Source: CADEDH01 sp963732695
Lineage (GTDB): Bacteria; Actinomycetota; Acidimicrobiia; Acidimicrobiales; SZUA-35
Direction: 5' to 3'
Length of the DNA: 64,000 nucleotides
NCBI GenBank assembly: GCA_963732695.1
Contig: CAVTAP010000012.1
Location: forward strand, 186,001-250,000
Shown in pieces: positions 25,663-33,165 of this stretch; within the stretch, counting starts at the first letter, position 1, and each line of letters starts with the position of its first letter. A model generated the notes under the pieces. It was given only the letters and a program-made list of their open reading frames with translations, had not been told where the DNA came from and ran no database searches. A program made the position numbers and the translations under genes.

Positions 25663-26882
25663 CCCTCGATCCGGAGCTCCACGATCGGCTCAGCCGGCTC
25701 CGGGACGCCCACCAGCCCGACCGGGACCGGATCCGGGCCCGGTTCGAGGCGGGCCTGGCGGCCGACGTCGATCCGGCCCCGGCCCCGGCCCCGGCCCGCC
25801 GTACGGTGGGCCGCTCCTGGGTCGGCGCCCCGGCCCGGGTCGCCGCCGCGTTGCTGGTGGTGGGTCTGGCCGCCACCGGCGTGGTGGTGTCGAACCGGGA
25901 CCGCCCGGCCACCGTGGAGGCCGGCGGGGCGTCGGCCCCGGCCGGCGTGGCGCCGCCCTACGTGCCCCCGACCATGCCGGCACCGTCCACCACGGTCCCG
26001 GCGGCCGGGCTCCCACCGGGGACGGCGGTGGCCACGACCAGCCCCGTGGGTCCCGGCCCGGGTGCCTCCGATCCCATCACCGCGCCCGGCACAGCGGGTG
26101 GTCCCGACGGTCCGGCCGGTTCCACCGCCCCGACCGCCGCCGGACCCGGTCCTGCCCCGTCTCCGGCCCCGTCCACGGCCGTGCCGGCCGGGGCCGAGCT
26201 GTGCCGCCACAAGGACGAGGCCGATCTGGGGCGGCTCCACATGGTCAACGACCTGTGGGGGTCGGATCGCGCCACCGCCGGCAACCAGTGCGTCAGCGTC
26301 ACCGACGGCTCGCCGGCCCCCGACGGCTCTGTGGCCTGGTCCACCCGGTGGTCGTGGAGCGGGGCTCCGGGGCAGCCCAAGTCGTTCTCCAACGTGTACC
26401 TGGGCTGGGACTGGGGTTGGAAGGAGGCCGACAGCGGCCTGCCCCGGAACATGGCCGATCGCCCCGGGATCCGGTCCCGCTGGGATTTCACCGTGGAGGC
26501 CGACACGCCGGGTCGTATGGAGGTGGCCTACGACCTGTGGTTCCACGACCGGCCCGACCCCGTCGGCGACACCCTGCCGGTGAGCGAGGTGCGGATCATC
26601 CTGTACCGCACCCCGGCCGACCTCCCGGCCAGCGGGCGGCAGGGAACGGTCACGCTGGAGGGCGGCACGTGGGACGTCTACCGCTTCGGGGCGAGTTGGG
26701 ACGTGGTCACGTTCTACCGGACCACCCCCACCACCAGCGCCGATGTCGACCTCGGCCGGTTCCTCGACGAGGCCGCCCGGTACACCCGCCTGCCCTGGCT
26801 CACCAGCATCCATGCCGGGGTCGGCGTCAACGACGGCGCCGGGCAGGTGGACACCACCCGGTTCTCGGTCACCCTGTCCTGA
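25659..26882 (+). CDS. Membrane-anchored GH12-like protein, candidate carbohydrate-sensing anti-sigma factor
   Basis: 407 residues. Residues 1-57 form a charged cytoplasmic segment, about 58-77 a single membrane helix (VAAALLVVGLAATGVVV), about 82-177 a Pro/Ala/Thr-rich wall-spanning linker, and about 180-407 a domain resembling glycoside hydrolase family 12 (endoglucanase/xyloglucanase): NDLWG, WSTRWSWSG, KSFSNVYLG, EVAYDLWF, SEVRIILYRTP, LTSIHAGVGVNDG. E310 matches the GH12 nucleophile. The acid/base Glu expected in AGxExxxG is Gly or Val, so catalysis is doubtful and sugar binding likelier. Coupling to the sigma gene and the topology recall RsgI-type polysaccharide sensors of clostridia. 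The anti-sigma role is inference; a cell-bound GH12 enzyme is the alternative. Confidence 0.75.
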   Translation: MTLDPELHDRLSRLRDAHQPDRDRIRARFEAGLAADVDPAPAPAPARRTVGRSWVGAPARVAAALLVVGLAATGVVVSNRDRPATVEAGGASAPAGVAPPYVPPTMPAPSTTVPAAGLPPGTAVATTSPVGPGPGASDPITAPGTAGGPDGPAGSTAPTAAGPGPAPSPAPSTAVPAGAELCRHKDEADLGRLHMVNDLWGSDRATAGNQCVSVTDGSPAPDGSVAWSTRWSWSGAPGQPKSFSNVYLGWDWGWKEADSGLPRNMADRPGIRSRWDFTVEADTPGRMEVAYDLWFHDRPDPVGDTLPVSEVRIILYRTPADLPASGRQGTVTLEGGTWDVYRFGASWDVVTFYRTTPTTSADVDLGRFLDEAARYTRLPWLTSIHAGVGVNDGAGQVDTTRFSVTLS

Positions 26883-26928
26883 TATTTCTGGTGGCGCGGG
26901 CAACCCCGGCGCCCCTCCCGATCGACGG

Positions 26929-27996
26929 ATGGTTGTGACCCACTCTCTTGGGCGCCGCTCCATCTGGATCGCCTGCGCCATCGTGACCGCCATCATCCTC
27001 ACGGCCACTGCGGCCGTCGCGTCACCCCGCCTCCGGGCCGGCGGTGGCGGCGATCGGGACGGGGCCACCGTCGCTGCCTCCGGTCCGTCCGATCCGGCCA
27101 GGCGGACGTACCACCGGACCGGCCGCCGGCGGCCCCGTCCTCCGGTCACGACCACCATGACGGTGCCCTCCACCAGTGCGCCGACCACCACGAGGGCCAC
27201 GACCACCACCACCCGGGCCACGACCACCACCACCCGGGCCACGACCACCACCACCGCCCGGCCGGCCACGACCCCGTCCACCTCGGCGACGACGTCGCCC
27301 GGCGGCAACGGGGCCGCCCCCACCCACTTCAGCACCCTGGCGGTGGGGGCGTCCCTGCCGTCGAGCGCCCAGTGCGCGGCGTGGGTGAACGCCGTGCCGG
27401 CCCCGGCCGAGGTGAAAGGGGTCAACGCCGTCGCCAACGCCACCCGGGGCCAGGCCGTGGCCGGCGCCACCGGGCGGGCCACCCGGGTCGACGGCAACTT
27501 CACCGGCACCACCGAACAGATCCTGCGGTGGGCCGCCTGCAAGTGGGGCATCGACGAGGACATGGTGAAGGCCCAGGCCGTGATCGAGAGCTGGTGGCGG
27601 ATGGACACCAAGGGCGACCGGGGCACCGACCCCACCCGTTGCGCCCCGGGGCACGGCATCGGGGTCGACGGCTTCGCCGGCGAGTGCCCCGAGAGCTGGG
27701 GCCTGCTCCAGGTCCGGTACCCCTACAACCAGGTGGCGTTCCCCTGGGCCATCACGTCCAGCGCCTTCAACGCCGACTGGGCCTACGCCCAGTGGCGGTC
27801 GTGCTACGAGGGCGACCTCACCTGGCTGAACACCGTGGAGCGGGGGTCCGACTACGCCGCCGGCGACGCCTGGGGCTGCTTCGGTACCTGGTTCTCCGGC
27901 CGCTGGTACACCCAGGGCGCCAAGGACTACATCACACGGGTCCAGGGCACCCTGGCCGAGCGCACCTGGACCACCCCCAACTTCAAGCAACCGTAG
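26929..27996 (+). CDS. Secreted or anchored lysozyme-fold (SLT-like) protein with Thr-rich linker
   Basis: 355 residues. A basic N-terminus and hydrophobic stretch (residues about 11-31, SIWIACAIVTAIILTATAAV) give a signal peptide or anchor. Then comes a Thr-rich linker with three RATTTTT repeats (about 89-109). From about 190 a domain resembling soluble lytic transglycosylases: EQILRWAACKWGIDEDMVKA, AVIESWW with candidate catalytic E220, and ESWGLLQVRYPYN matching the GLMQ block. Several cysteines may pair outside the cell. ATG at 26929, or GTG at 26935. It follows the GH12 gene by 46 bp and may be co-transcribed with the sigma operon. Cell-wall remodelling or polysaccharide hydrolysis is plausible. 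Confidence 0.75.
   Translation: MVVTHSLGRRSIWIACAIVTAIILTATAAVASPRLRAGGGGDRDGATVAASGPSDPARRTYHRTGRRRPRPPVTTTMTVPSTSAPTTTRATTTTTRATTTTTRATTTTTARPATTPSTSATTSPGGNGAAPTHFSTLAVGASLPSSAQCAAWVNAVPAPAEVKGVNAVANATRGQAVAGATGRATRVDGNFTGTTEQILRWAACKWGIDEDMVKAQAVIESWWRMDTKGDRGTDPTRCAPGHGIGVDGFAGECPESWGLLQVRYPYNQVAFPWAITSSAFNADWAYAQWRSCYEGDLTWLNTVERGSDYAAGDAWGCFGTWFSGRWYTQGAKDYITRVQGTLAERTWTTPNFKQP
27193..27255 (+). repeat. In-frame 21-bp tandem repeat in the Thr-rich linker
   Basis: Three nearly identical 21-bp units each encode RATTTTT. They sit inside the linker of the lysozyme-fold protein. Such repeats expand and contract by slippage and would tune linker length without breaking the frame. Confidence 0.8.
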
Positions 27997-28038
27997 GTTG
28001 CCGCAGCCGTAGGTTGCCGCAGCCGTAGGTTGCCGCAG
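27991..28038 (+). repeat. Three exact 16-bp tandem repeats across a stop codon
   Basis: CCGTAGGTTGCCGCAG is repeated three times without change. The first unit contains the last codon (CCG) and stop (TAG) of the lysozyme-fold gene. The array runs straight into R1 copy b. Exact identity suggests recent expansion. Confidence 0.9.
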
Positions 28039-28039
28039 C

Positions 28040-28120
28040 TCCGGCCGAACTTTGTAACCTTCTGCCGCCAGAGGCGGCATTTGGTTACAAGGTTCGCCCG
28101 CATGTCGCGATTTGATCGCT
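28040..28120. repeat. R1 palindromic element, copy b
   Basis: CCGGCCGAACT leader, then the stem TTGTAACC / GGTTACAA (28052-28059, 28083-28090) enclosing a second perfect stem TGCCGCC-AGA-GGCGGCA (28063-28079), then a tail GGTTCGCCCGCATGTCGCGA. Leader and tail match copy a, while the stem sequence is completely different yet still pairs. It may terminate the sigma/GH12/lysozyme operon. Confidence 0.7.
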
Positions 28121-28171
28121 GATGGGCGGTCGTTGTCACCCGCCGCCGGGGGCGGCGGCTACAGAAGGGTG

Positions 28172-28372
28172 ATGACGGCCACCGACGCAGCGACCACCAT
28201 GGCGGACGCCTACGCCCGCCATGCCGTGGCGTTGACCCGGTTCGCCACCGGCCTGGTCGGCCCGTCCGACGCCGCCGACGTGGTGAGCGACGCCCTGGCC
28301 CGGCTGTTGGCCTCCCCGGTGTGGGCCGAGGCCCGTGACCACCGGGCGGTGCTGTACCAGGCTGTGCTGTAA
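28172..28372 (+). pseudogene. Truncated sigma-70 (ECF) region 2 remnant
   Basis: 66 residues: YARHAVALTRFATGLVG, DAADVVSDALARLL and EARDHRAVLYQAV match ECF region 2 up to the point where a family protein would continue LYRAVVNEAR. It then ends in L-stop, exactly where a partial R1 repeat begins. Regions 2.4-4 are absent. ATG at 28172 has AGAAGG upstream, so it may still be translated. Likely a decayed paralogue of the SigE gene 3 kb upstream, cut by the repeat; a functional mini-protein cannot be excluded. Confidence 0.65.
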
Positions 28373-28412
28373 CCGTACTTCTCGACAACGTTGGCCGCCG
28401 GGGCCCGGTTGG
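28367..28412. repeat. R1 palindromic element, partial copy c
   Basis: Reads CTGTAACC, then TTCTCGACAACGTTGGCCGC: the left part matches copy b's stem and the right part matches copy a's right stem and tail, so it looks like a truncated or recombinant copy. It contains the stop codon of the sigma remnant. Confidence 0.5.
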
Positions 28413-28427
28413 TGCCGGTTCGCTGGG

Positions 28428-30551
28428 CTACGCCCGCTCGACCTGGACGGCGGTGTCGCTGAAGGTGGGGGCGCGGCCGATGTCGGCGTAGCGGGTGGCG
28501 TTGAGGGCGTTGACCGACCGGCCGCCCTCGGAGCCCGAGGCCCAGTGGCCCATGGGCATGGCCGCCACTCCCGCCGCCACCTGGTCGGTCACCCGGGCCA
28601 GAGCCAGCACCGCCCCGCGCTCGTTGAAAACCCGCACCCGGTCGCCGTGGGCTATACCCCGGGCGGCGGCGTCGTCGGGGTGGAGGGCCAGACGGGGCGG
28701 ACCCTGCTGGTCGAGCTGGCGGTCCATGTTCCCGTACTGCGAGTTCAGGAACGCATGCGACTTCGGTGAGATCAGGGCCAGCGGGAATCGTGCATCGGCG
28801 CCCACCTCCACCGGCGGCCGCCACGTGGGCAGGGCGTCGACCGGGCTACCGTCCTGATTGCCGGGGATGCCCTGGCGGAACAGCGGGGCCACGAAGTTCC
28901 CGCCGGCCGCCATCGACGACACCAGCTCCACCTTGCCCGACGGCGTCAGGAACCCACCCTCGGCGTGGGGGGCGTAGGCGCTGGCCTCCGGCACGTTGAG
29001 CCGCACGTAGCCCTCGGTCTTCAGCCGATCGAGCGTGATCCCGTCCATCTGGGGCGCCGACCAGTCGAGTGCCCGGGCCAGTTGCTCGTCGTCGGACAGC
29101 GAGAACCACGGGTCGTCGAGCCCCATCCGGGCGGCCAGCCGGCGGAAGAGCTCGTTGTTGGGCACGCTCTCGCCCACCGGCTCGATCATCCGCGGGTTGT
29201 ACGTCAGGTAGAGATGACCCCAGGAGAACATGAGGTCGTTCTGCTCCATGGCCATGGTGGCCGGCAGCACGATGTCGGCGTAACGGGCGGTGTCGGTCAT
29301 GAAATGCTCCGACACCACCGTGAACAGGTCGTCCCGGGCCAGGCCCTCCAACACGGCCTGCTGCCCGGCGATCACCACCGCCGGGTTCGAGTTGTAGACG
29401 AACAGCGCCTTCACCGGTGGGCCGTCGCCGCCCAGCTGGCCGGTGAGCGCGTCGCCCAGGCGCCACTGGTTGACGATGCGCACCTCGTCGGCCCGGGGAT
29501 GGGGGCCGTGCAGATCGTCCCAGTTCACCGGGAAGGCCCAGATCGGCATCTGGAGCACGCCGCCGCCCACGTGGCGCCACGCCCCCACCAGCGCCGGCAG
29601 GCAGAAGATGGCCCGGGCCGCGTTGCCACCGGCGGCCGACCGTTCGATGGCAACGCCGATCCGGATCATCGACGGCTCGGCCGCCGCGTACTCCCGGGCC
29701 AGCGTGCGGATGTCGTCGGCCGCCAGGCCCGTCTGCTCCGCCGCCCACTCCGGCGTGTACTGCTGCACGTGCTCGGCCAGCTCGGCCGCCCCCACCGTGT
29801 GGTCGGCCAGGTACTCCTCGTCGGCCAGGCCCTCGGCGAAGATCACGTGCATCATGGCCAGGGCCAGGGCGGCGTCGGTGCCGGGCCGGATCTGGAGGTG
29901 CCAGTCGGCCTTGTCGGCGGTGCGGTGTCGCACCGGGTCGATCACCACCACCTTGGCCCCGTTGGCCTGGGCCTGCTCGATGAACGGCCACAGGTGCAGG
30001 TTGTTCGACAGCACGTTGCAGGCCCAGATGATGATGTACTTCGAGTGGGCCAGGCTCTCGGGGTCGACGGCGGCCGTGGGGCCCAGCGTCATGATGTAGG
30101 CGGTGATGGCCCCGCCGTCGCAGAACGTCCGCTCCGACACCGACGTGCCCAGTCCGTTGAAGAACCGGTCGCCCACCGTGAGCCCGTTGAGGATGCCCAT
30201 GTTGCCCAGGTAGCTGTAGGGCAGGATGGCCTCGGGGCCGTCGGTGGCGATGATCTCGGTGTATCGCTCGGTGATCCGGTCGAGGGCGGCGTCCCACGAG
30301 ATGGGCCGGAACTGGCCCGAGCCCTTGGGCCCCACCCGCTCCAGCGGGGTGGTGATCCGGTCGGTGGAGTAGACGTGGTTGGGGTAGTCGGTCACCTTGA
30401 CGCACAGCCCACCCCGGGTGAACGGGTGGTCGCCGTTGCCCCGGACCTTGTCGACCTTCCCATCGGTGATGGTCACGACCATCGAGCAGGTGTCGGGGCA
30501 GTCGTGGGGACAGGCCCCCAGGTGCGTGCGCGAGCCCTCGGTGACGGCCAC
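28428..30551 (-). CDS. Molybdopterin-dependent oxidoreductase (DMSO reductase family)
   Basis: 707 residues. The N-terminal cysteines CPHDCPDTCSM, with a later Cys in TRGGLCVKV, form a [4Fe-4S] site. Then come FRPISWDAALDRI and the MGD-binding domains (SKYIIIWACNVLSNN, VVVIDPVRHRTADKADWHLQ, YNSNPAVV) and the C-terminal molydopterin dinucleotide-binding domain (ALISPKSHAFLNSQYGN, HPDDAAARGIAHGDRVRVF). No Tat signal, so cytoplasmic. GTG start with a near-perfect AAGGAGGA upstream. No partner subunits or cofactor genes adjacent. Substrate unknown; related enzymes include BisC-like and formate-dehydrogenase-like proteins. Confidence 0.92.
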   Translation of the reverse strand: MAVTEGSRTHLGACPHDCPDTCSMVVTITDGKVDKVRGNGDHPFTRGGLCVKVTDYPNHVYSTDRITTPLERVGPKGSGQFRPISWDAALDRITERYTEIIATDGPEAILPYSYLGNMGILNGLTVGDRFFNGLGTSVSERTFCDGGAITAYIMTLGPTAAVDPESLAHSKYIIIWACNVLSNNLHLWPFIEQAQANGAKVVVIDPVRHRTADKADWHLQIRPGTDAALALAMMHVIFAEGLADEEYLADHTVGAAELAEHVQQYTPEWAAEQTGLAADDIRTLAREYAAAEPSMIRIGVAIERSAAGGNAARAIFCLPALVGAWRHVGGGVLQMPIWAFPVNWDDLHGPHPRADEVRIVNQWRLGDALTGQLGGDGPPVKALFVYNSNPAVVIAGQQAVLEGLARDDLFTVVSEHFMTDTARYADIVLPATMAMEQNDLMFSWGHLYLTYNPRMIEPVGESVPNNELFRRLAARMGLDDPWFSLSDDEQLARALDWSAPQMDGITLDRLKTEGYVRLNVPEASAYAPHAEGGFLTPSGKVELVSSMAAGGNFVAPLFRQGIPGNQDGSPVDALPTWRPPVEVGADARFPLALISPKSHAFLNSQYGNMDRQLDQQGPPRLALHPDDAAARGIAHGDRVRVFNERGAVLALARVTDQVAAGVAAMPMGHWASGSEGGRSVNALNATRYADIGRAPTFSDTAVQVERA

Positions 30552-30828
30552 GGCGGGTCCTCCTTGGTGGGTTGCCCGGCGGTGGGTCGAAGGGCCGCCG
30601 GTGATCCCAGTCTGGATCAGCGGCTTTCCCCGCTCAACGGTCCATCACTGACCATGAAGGTGGTTCCTGGGCCATGAGGCTCAAGTTCCGGGGGCCATCG
30701 TGCCGATACGGGAACAGCTGACGGCGGCTCCGGGGACGTCCCCGACACCCTCCCTCCCCTCCATCCCCGGGGTCGCCGTCAGGTCCTCTTTGGCCAATCC
30801 GCCGGGAACGGGGGTGGATCGGCGGCGA
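30552..30828. other. Intergenic region with a perfect 14-bp palindrome
   Basis: 277 bp between two minus-strand genes. It contains the perfect palindrome CGGGGACGTCCCCG (30731-30744), a plausible dimeric-regulator site, and CCCCGGGG nearby. Otherwise I see no gene. Open frames through it on the plus strand are low-complexity and read as antisense shadow. Confidence 0.35.
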
Positions 30829-31143
30829 TCAGAAGCGGCGGTCGTTCGTCTTCTTCTTCGGCGCCTTGAACGGCGCCTCGAGCAGGGCCTCGAACTGGGC
30901 GTCGTCGGGCTGCCTGGGCTCGTTGAGCCGCTGCAGGTAGAGCTTGAGCGAGGCACGGGCGGTGGCGACGTGCTCGCCCTTGACGCCGACCGACCGGGCC
31001 AGCGCGTCCTTGGCCGCGGCGACGCGCTCCTTGCGCTTGGCCTTCTCCGCTTCGGAGATCTCCCGCTTCGGCTTCTCGCCGGCCTTGGGCGAGCGATCGG
31101 CCTTCAGCTCTTGCTCGGTCGTCAGCTTGGCGCGGATTGCCAT
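30829..31143 (-). CDS. Small charged hypothetical protein
   Basis: 104 residues, rich in Lys, Ala, Arg and Glu: EAEKAKRKERVAAAKDALAR suggests a long charged helix, possibly coiled coil, and the tail FKAPKKKTNDRRF is strongly basic. No known domain recognised. The ATG at 31143 has GAAGGA upstream. A nucleic-acid-associated or ribosome-associated role would suit the composition but is speculation. Adjacent to a GNAT gene on the same strand, 131 bp upstream. Confidence 0.7.
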   Translation of the reverse strand: MAIRAKLTTEQELKADRSPKAGEKPKREISEAEKAKRKERVAAAKDALARSVGVKGEHVATARASLKLYLQRLNEPRQPDDAQFEALLEAPFKAPKKKTNDRRF

Positions 31144-31274
31144 CGAACTCGGTCCTTCGTGTCGGGTGGGTCGACGATACACGGGCCCGGCGTCAACCGG
31201 CGTAGGAACGCCCCCGCCAGGTGCGTTCGGGCGCGTCGCCACGGCCCGCGAACCCGCCGGCGTCGCGCAGCGCA

Positions 31275-31925
31275 TCAGAGGCCGAGCTGGGCCCGGCACC
31301 CCTCCCAACCGGTGACGGTGACCGGTAGATCGGTGCGGGTGGCCAGCCATCGTTCCCGGGTGAGCAGGAACCTGATCTGCTCGCCCCGCTCGTTGCGTTG
31401 AGCGTTGAACTGGCGGCCGTTGGGCTCGTACCCGACGGCCAGCGACACCTTCTGCGACGCCTCGTTGTCGAGGAAGGCCGAACTGGTGATGGCGAGCGCC
31501 CCGAGCGCCTCGAACCCGAAGTGGACGATGGCCCGCCGCATCTCGGTACCGATACCTCGACCGTGATGGGCCTGCCCCAGCCAGGATCCGGTCTCGGCTG
31601 TGCGGAGACCGAGGAAGCTGTCGGCGTGGATGCTCTGGACGCCGACCAGCTCGCCGTCGCAGCAGACGCCGAAGCCGAGCCGCCAGCTCGCCGCCGACAG
31701 GTTCACCCGGCTGCCCCAGTGATGCTGGAGCGACTCCCACTCGAACCGGGGCGACGGCACGTCGGTCCACGGCACGCCGAACGGCATGGTCGACGGGTCG
31801 TGGATGCCCCGGCGCGACAGCTCCACCAGCTCGGCCAGGTCGTCGTCGGTGGGCAGGCGCAGCTCCAGGCGGGGGGTGGTGATGCGTAACCCGAACAGGG
31901 GCCAGAGGTCGGCGAGAGAGGCCAT
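31275..31925 (-). CDS. GNAT family N-acetyltransferase (RimJ/RimL-like)
   Basis: 216 residues. ITTPRLELRLPTDDDLAELV at the start, ELVGVQSIH, then the acetyl-CoA pyrophosphate loop GQAHHGRGIGTEMRRAIVHF and ITSSAFLDNEASQKVSLAVGY are typical of RimJ/RimL-type acetyltransferases acting on protein N-termini or small amines. No substrate can be assigned. It follows 40 bp upstream of the Rieske gene's stop on the same strand. Confidence 0.9.
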   Translation of the reverse strand: MASLADLWPLFGLRITTPRLELRLPTDDDLAELVELSRRGIHDPSTMPFGVPWTDVPSPRFEWESLQHHWGSRVNLSAASWRLGFGVCCDGELVGVQSIHADSFLGLRTAETGSWLGQAHHGRGIGTEMRRAIVHFGFEALGALAITSSAFLDNEASQKVSLAVGYEPNGRQFNAQRNERGEQIRFLLTRERWLATRTDLPVTVTGWEGCRAQLGL

Positions 31926-31965
31926 GACGCATTGTCGCCGCTTGTCGTCCCGAGGGCCGGGGAAT

Positions 31966-33165
31966 TCAGCTGGCCGGGCGGTAGCTCGGCGGCGGCACCG
32001 GGTCGGGAGCGACCGGGCGTCCGGGGCGGGCCACCCCCCGGTTGTGGCGGCTGACGAGCTGGCGCCAGGCCACGGTCATGGCGTCGGTGGCGCACAGCAC
32101 CTCGGCCGGGAACCCGCCGCCGTGGCGGTAGAACGGTTCCATCGCCTCCCGGGCGAAGATGTCGCAGTCGTTGAACCCGTAGATCCCGAGCGGCTCCCAG
32201 ATGTCGTCGTAGTCCCGCTGGAACGCCGCCCGGTCGGCGTCGGTGGGGCAGTGGGCCACGATCAACTCCCAGTAGTCGTGGGTCTGGTCGTCCACCGGCA
32301 CGTAGAACTCGAACTGGGCCAGCCCCCGCTTTGGGAAGTTCTCCACCTGGAGGCAGCACGGCATCCACATCGACGTGCGACTCCCGGCCGGCACCCCCTC
32401 GCCCAGCGGCTCCAGCCCCAACTCCTCGTGCTCGTTGACCGGCATGTAGGCGTCGGTGCCGAACTCGTTGCGCACCCCATGGGGACCGTCGGCGTCGTCC
32501 TCCAACCAGCTCACCGCCGCCGGGCCCACCGGCCGCATCCCCAACGGCAGGTTCCAGCCCTGCACCCGCACCAGCGTGGTGTTCCGGTGGATGAAGATGT
32601 GGCCCGGGTCGAAGCCGTTCTCGCACCCCAGCCGCCAGTTCGACCGCACCCGGCGGCGGATGCCGAGCACCACGGCGCCCTCGTCGAGGACGTGGGGCGA
32701 CCAGTGCCGGTGGCTGCGGTCCACCAGCGGGGGCAGGTCGGCCTCCAGGGGCGGGGGCGGGCCGTAGTCGGCGTCGCCCACGCACACGAACACCAGCCCG
32801 TTGCGCTCGGCCACCGGGAAGGTCTGCAGCCCGACGGTGCCGATCAGGGGGTCTTCGGGGCTGACGGCGATCGCGCTCAGCTCCCCGTCGGCCAGGCGGT
32901 AGGTGAACCCGTGGTACCAGCAGGTGACGGTGTCGGCGGTGAGGCAGGTGGGCTGGAGCGACAGCTTCACCCCCCGGTGCACGCATTCGTCACGCAGGGC
33001 GTGGACGGTGCCGTCGAGGCGGCGCAGCAGGATCGGCACACCGGCGATCTGGACGCCGACCAGGCCGTCGTCGCCGAGCTCCCGGGAGAACAGCGCCGGG
33101 TACCAGTGGTTCGTCAACCCCCACGACGCCTCGACGTAGGGCTGGTAAGCGCTCGTGTCGTTCAT
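31966..33165 (-). CDS. Rieske non-haem iron oxygenase, terminal component
   Basis: 399 residues. Rieske [2Fe-2S] site: CVHRG (Cys-x-His) and CWYHG (Cys-x2-His). Mononuclear iron site: GCENGFDPGHIFIHRN, with the third ligand probably Asp in GFNDCDIF. Overall pattern (NHWYPALFSRELG at the start) resembles the carbazole 1,9a-dioxygenase CarAa group. Its ATG overlaps the reductase stop by 4 bp, so the electron donor and oxygenase are made together. Oxidises an aromatic or alicyclic substrate, unknown here. Confidence 0.9.
   Translation of the reverse strand: MNDTSAYQPYVEASWGLTNHWYPALFSRELGDDGLVGVQIAGVPILLRRLDGTVHALRDECVHRGVKLSLQPTCLTADTVTCWYHGFTYRLADGELSAIAVSPEDPLIGTVGLQTFPVAERNGLVFVCVGDADYGPPPPLEADLPPLVDRSHRHWSPHVLDEGAVVLGIRRRVRSNWRLGCENGFDPGHIFIHRNTTLVRVQGWNLPLGMRPVGPAAVSWLEDDADGPHGVRNEFGTDAYMPVNEHEELGLEPLGEGVPAGSRTSMWMPCCLQVENFPKRGLAQFEFYVPVDDQTHDYWELIVAHCPTDADRAAFQRDYDDIWEPLGIYGFNDCDIFAREAMEPFYRHGGGFPAEVLCATDAMTVAWRQLVSRHNRGVARPGRPVAPDPVPPPSYRPAS

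Noticed and set aside
27193..28038. CRISPR array suggested by short direct repeats
   Set aside because: Units are contiguous or in-frame tandem repeats (16 and 21 bp) with no unique spacers and no cas genes.
30700..31401. A 233-residue plus-strand frame over the small charged protein
   Set aside because: Overlaps the minus-strand gene with a good ribosome site; its translation is repetitive Arg/Leu-rich shadow sequence without a domain.
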